From: Planctomycetota bacterium | GTDB lineage: Bacteria > Planctomycetota > UBA1135 | Direction: 5' to 3' | NCBI GenBank assembly: GCA_002705055.1 | Contig: PAHY01000048.1 | Location: 1-45,544, forward strand | Length of the DNA stretch: 45,544 nt | In this document: positions 44,124 to 45,544 of the stretch, one piece after another | Numbering within the stretch: the first letter of the stretch is position 1 | How the letters are laid out: each line of letters starts with the position of its first letter | Made by a program: the position numbers and the translations under genes | The notes under the pieces: model-generated | The model's input: the letters and a program-made list of their open reading frames with translations, nothing else | What the model was told of the DNA's origin: nothing | The model's database searches: none

Positions 44124-45098
44124 TTATTCGCCCGTGCCGACCGCAGCGCGCGGATCGACGCCCTGCTCGATCGCGGTGTAGTCGAGCTCCGAGCCCTGCA
44201 TGCTGTGCGGGATCAGATACACGCCGACCATCACCAGCGAGGCGACGATCACCACGATGCGCGAGACCATCTCGTTCGGCTTGGCCTTCAGGCCGATGAT
44301 GCCGCAGGCGGCGATCCAGCTGACCCACATGATCAGCGACTTATTGTCGGTCAGGTCCGAGCCGTTCGGGAAGCCGGTCCAGTAGTGGCCGAAGGCGTAC
44401 TTCTGCACGAAGGGCCCCAGGATCATCGCGCCGATCGTGCAGCAAGTCAGCGTGGTCCAGGCCAAGCGCCGCATGCTGGCGGTACCCATCACCGCGGCCA
44501 AGCCGGTGCGCATGCCGATCAGGATCGTCAGGATCATGAAGCTGATGTGCGGGATCAGCACCGAGTTCGGCACTGGATCCTTGTAACGCAGCACGCAGGT
44601 CTCGCCTTCCGCCGGAAGGTGGAACTCCGGCTTGTCGTCATCGAGCACGTCGACGGTGATGTAGTACTCGACCTTGCCCGCGGCCGGCTGGATGGGCAGG
44701 TCGGTGGTGTACGCGCCCACTCCTTTGCGCACCACGCCCTCGGGCGGGTTGATCAAATCGAACAGGGTGGAGCTGCGCCATTCCTGTTCGGGGTGCCACA
44801 GCATCGGCTCCTTGCCGAAGGCATCGTCGGTCGGGTAACGGCGCCACCAGATGGTCGCCGAGATCGACTCGGGGTTGGGCGCCGGCAGGATGATGCGCGC
44901 CTTCTCGCTGGTCTCCTGCGAACGGAGCAGCGCGAACTTGTATTCCTCCCCTTCCACCTCGAAGGTGCCGCGGCTCGGGTAGGTCGGGCCGGTCGCACGC
45001 TGGTACAGCATGGCCGAGGCCGCCATCAGGAATGCCAGCGGCCAAAGCAGCAGCTTGGTCCACAGGCGTTCGGGCTTGAGGGCTGGGGAGGCGCTCAT
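44124..45098 (-). CDS. Hypothetical multi-pass membrane protein with extracytoplasmic beta domain
   Basis: A 324-residue protein: an N-terminal helix (LLLWPLAFLMAASAMLY), a ~150-residue soluble beta-rich domain (GTFEVEGEEYKFALLRS, ISATIWWRRYP, AGKVEYYITVDVLDDD), then about five C-terminal membrane helices starting near SVLIPHISFMILTILIGM. The layout recalls membrane proteins of bacterial surface or respiratory contexts, but no family is named. TAAACT (45112-45107, minus) lies 8 nt before the ATG and overlaps the stop of the upstream gene. Function unknown. Confidence 0.72.
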   Translation of the reverse strand: MSASPALKPERLWTKLLLWPLAFLMAASAMLYQRATGPTYPSRGTFEVEGEEYKFALLRSQETSEKARIILPAPNPESISATIWWRRYPTDDAFGKEPMLWHPEQEWRSSTLFDLINPPEGVVRKGVGAYTTDLPIQPAAGKVEYYITVDVLDDDKPEFHLPAEGETCVLRYKDPVPNSVLIPHISFMILTILIGMRTGLAAVMGTASMRRLAWTTLTCCTIGAMILGPFVQKYAFGHYWTGFPNGSDLTDNKSLIMWVSWIAACGIIGLKAKPNEMVSRIVVIVASLVMVGVYLIPHSMQGSELDYTAIEQGVDPRAAVGTGE

Positions 45099-45109
45099 CG
45101 GGCGCTAGT

Positions 45110-45544
45110 TTAGGCCCGATCTCGACGCCTTCCCTCCCCCTTCCCGAACAGCGGCTGACGCGCCCGCAGCACCGGCACCTGAAGCAAGGCCCCGAGGCGC
45201 TCGCCGAACTTGCCCGAGGCATGCGAAACACTGGCGAGCGGCTGCTGCCGAAACCCCTCTGAGCTGCGCCAAATCAGGCCGTATTGGCGAATTCGCGTCG
45301 AATCGCCGTGGCTGCGATGCCAGCCAACAACTTCGGTGACGGCGTGCGCGTCGGACCAGGAGAACTGCAGCCCCTCGTGCGGAAGTGTCACGGTTTCGTC
45401 ATCCGCCGTGACCACCAGCAGAGGACCACGCCCCGCGTACTGCCGGTTGATCATCACCAGGATGCCCACCGTGGTCGGTGCGATGAGGAAGACGTAGGCG
45501 CCCAGGATCGAGAGAGTGGCGGCCTTCCCCGGTACCGTCAGCCC
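45110..45544 (-). CDS. Membrane protein with PH-like domain, 5' end outside the window
   Basis: The frame is open to the window edge, so the true start is not visible; a GTG at 45469 would cut through the membrane helix and is not a convincing start. The visible 144 residues contain a hydrophobic helix (LSILGAYVFLIAPTTVGILV), then RQYAGRGPLLVVTADDETVT and further strands (LQFSWSDAHAVTEVVGWH, RQYGLIWRSSEGF), which resemble a bacterial PH-like domain behind a membrane anchor. The basic C-terminus ends 11 nt before the next gene. Family assignment is tentative. Confidence 0.6.
   Translation of the reverse strand, partial: GLTVPGKAATLSILGAYVFLIAPTTVGILVMINRQYAGRGPLLVVTADDETVTLPHEGLQFSWSDAHAVTEVVGWHRSHGDSTRIRQYGLIWRSSEGFRQQPLASVSHASGKFGERLGALLQVPVLRARQPLFGKGEGRRRDRA

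Overview
The window is G+C-rich DNA, roughly two thirds G+C by eye, and densely coding, with 37 genes called. The likely source is a Gram-negative bacterium of the Planctomycetota or a similar secretome-rich phylum. This rests on a lipoprotein-like sulfatase, a Tat-type D-amino-acid-oxidase-like flavoprotein, several outer-membrane-type ends, an M61 peptidase and, above all, many very large secreted carboxypeptidase-regulatory-like proteins. No rRNA, tRNA, CRISPR array or replication origin was recognised, so the assignment is an inference.

Layout. 1-2265: isocitrate dehydrogenase with two small membrane genes downstream. 2266-4004: a Fic protein behind two matching operator-like palindromes. 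4001-5802: glutamate dehydrogenase and a small acidic protein. 5872-8620: sulfatase and secreted oxidoreductase. 8617-21540: a seven-gene leftward run built around four paralogous ~900-residue anchored beta-rich proteins, a metallopeptidase with Cys/His repeats and two small membrane proteins. 21589-22158: a small beta-barrel gene. 22155-27292: two more members of the giant family. 27414-28409: 3'(2'),5'-bisphosphate nucleotidase. 28420-31035: a single-chain restriction-modification enzyme of clearly lower G+C. 31025-34831: GDSL hydrolase, DUF2891-like protein, small secreted and membrane proteins, and a 159-bp palindromic MITE-like element. 34941-37235: malic enzyme fused to a phosphotransacetylase domain. 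37232-45544: a further secreted beta-rich protein, M61 peptidase, an RraB-like regulator, an EEP-family phosphohydrolase, an AAA ATPase with a strong palindrome in its promoter, and membrane proteins; the last gene runs off the window.

How the parts relate. Three central-carbon and nitrogen enzymes (Icd, GdhA, MaeB) are housekeeping. The most distinctive content is the giant paralogue array (six genes, about 16 kb), which is probably a lineage-specific cell-surface or periplasmic system of unknown function. Foreign-looking, lower-G+C genes (fic, the restriction-modification gene, and the AAA ATPase plus a small membrane protein) sit as single-gene insertions between native genes.

Three genome-style signals recur. 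Convergent neighbours often share a CTAG as overlapping TAG stops (six of eight pairs). Co-directional neighbours overlap as ATGA or GTGA. Many genes have a TANNNT hexamer only 5-9 nt before the start codon with little or no Shine-Dalgarno sequence, which suggests leaderless transcription.
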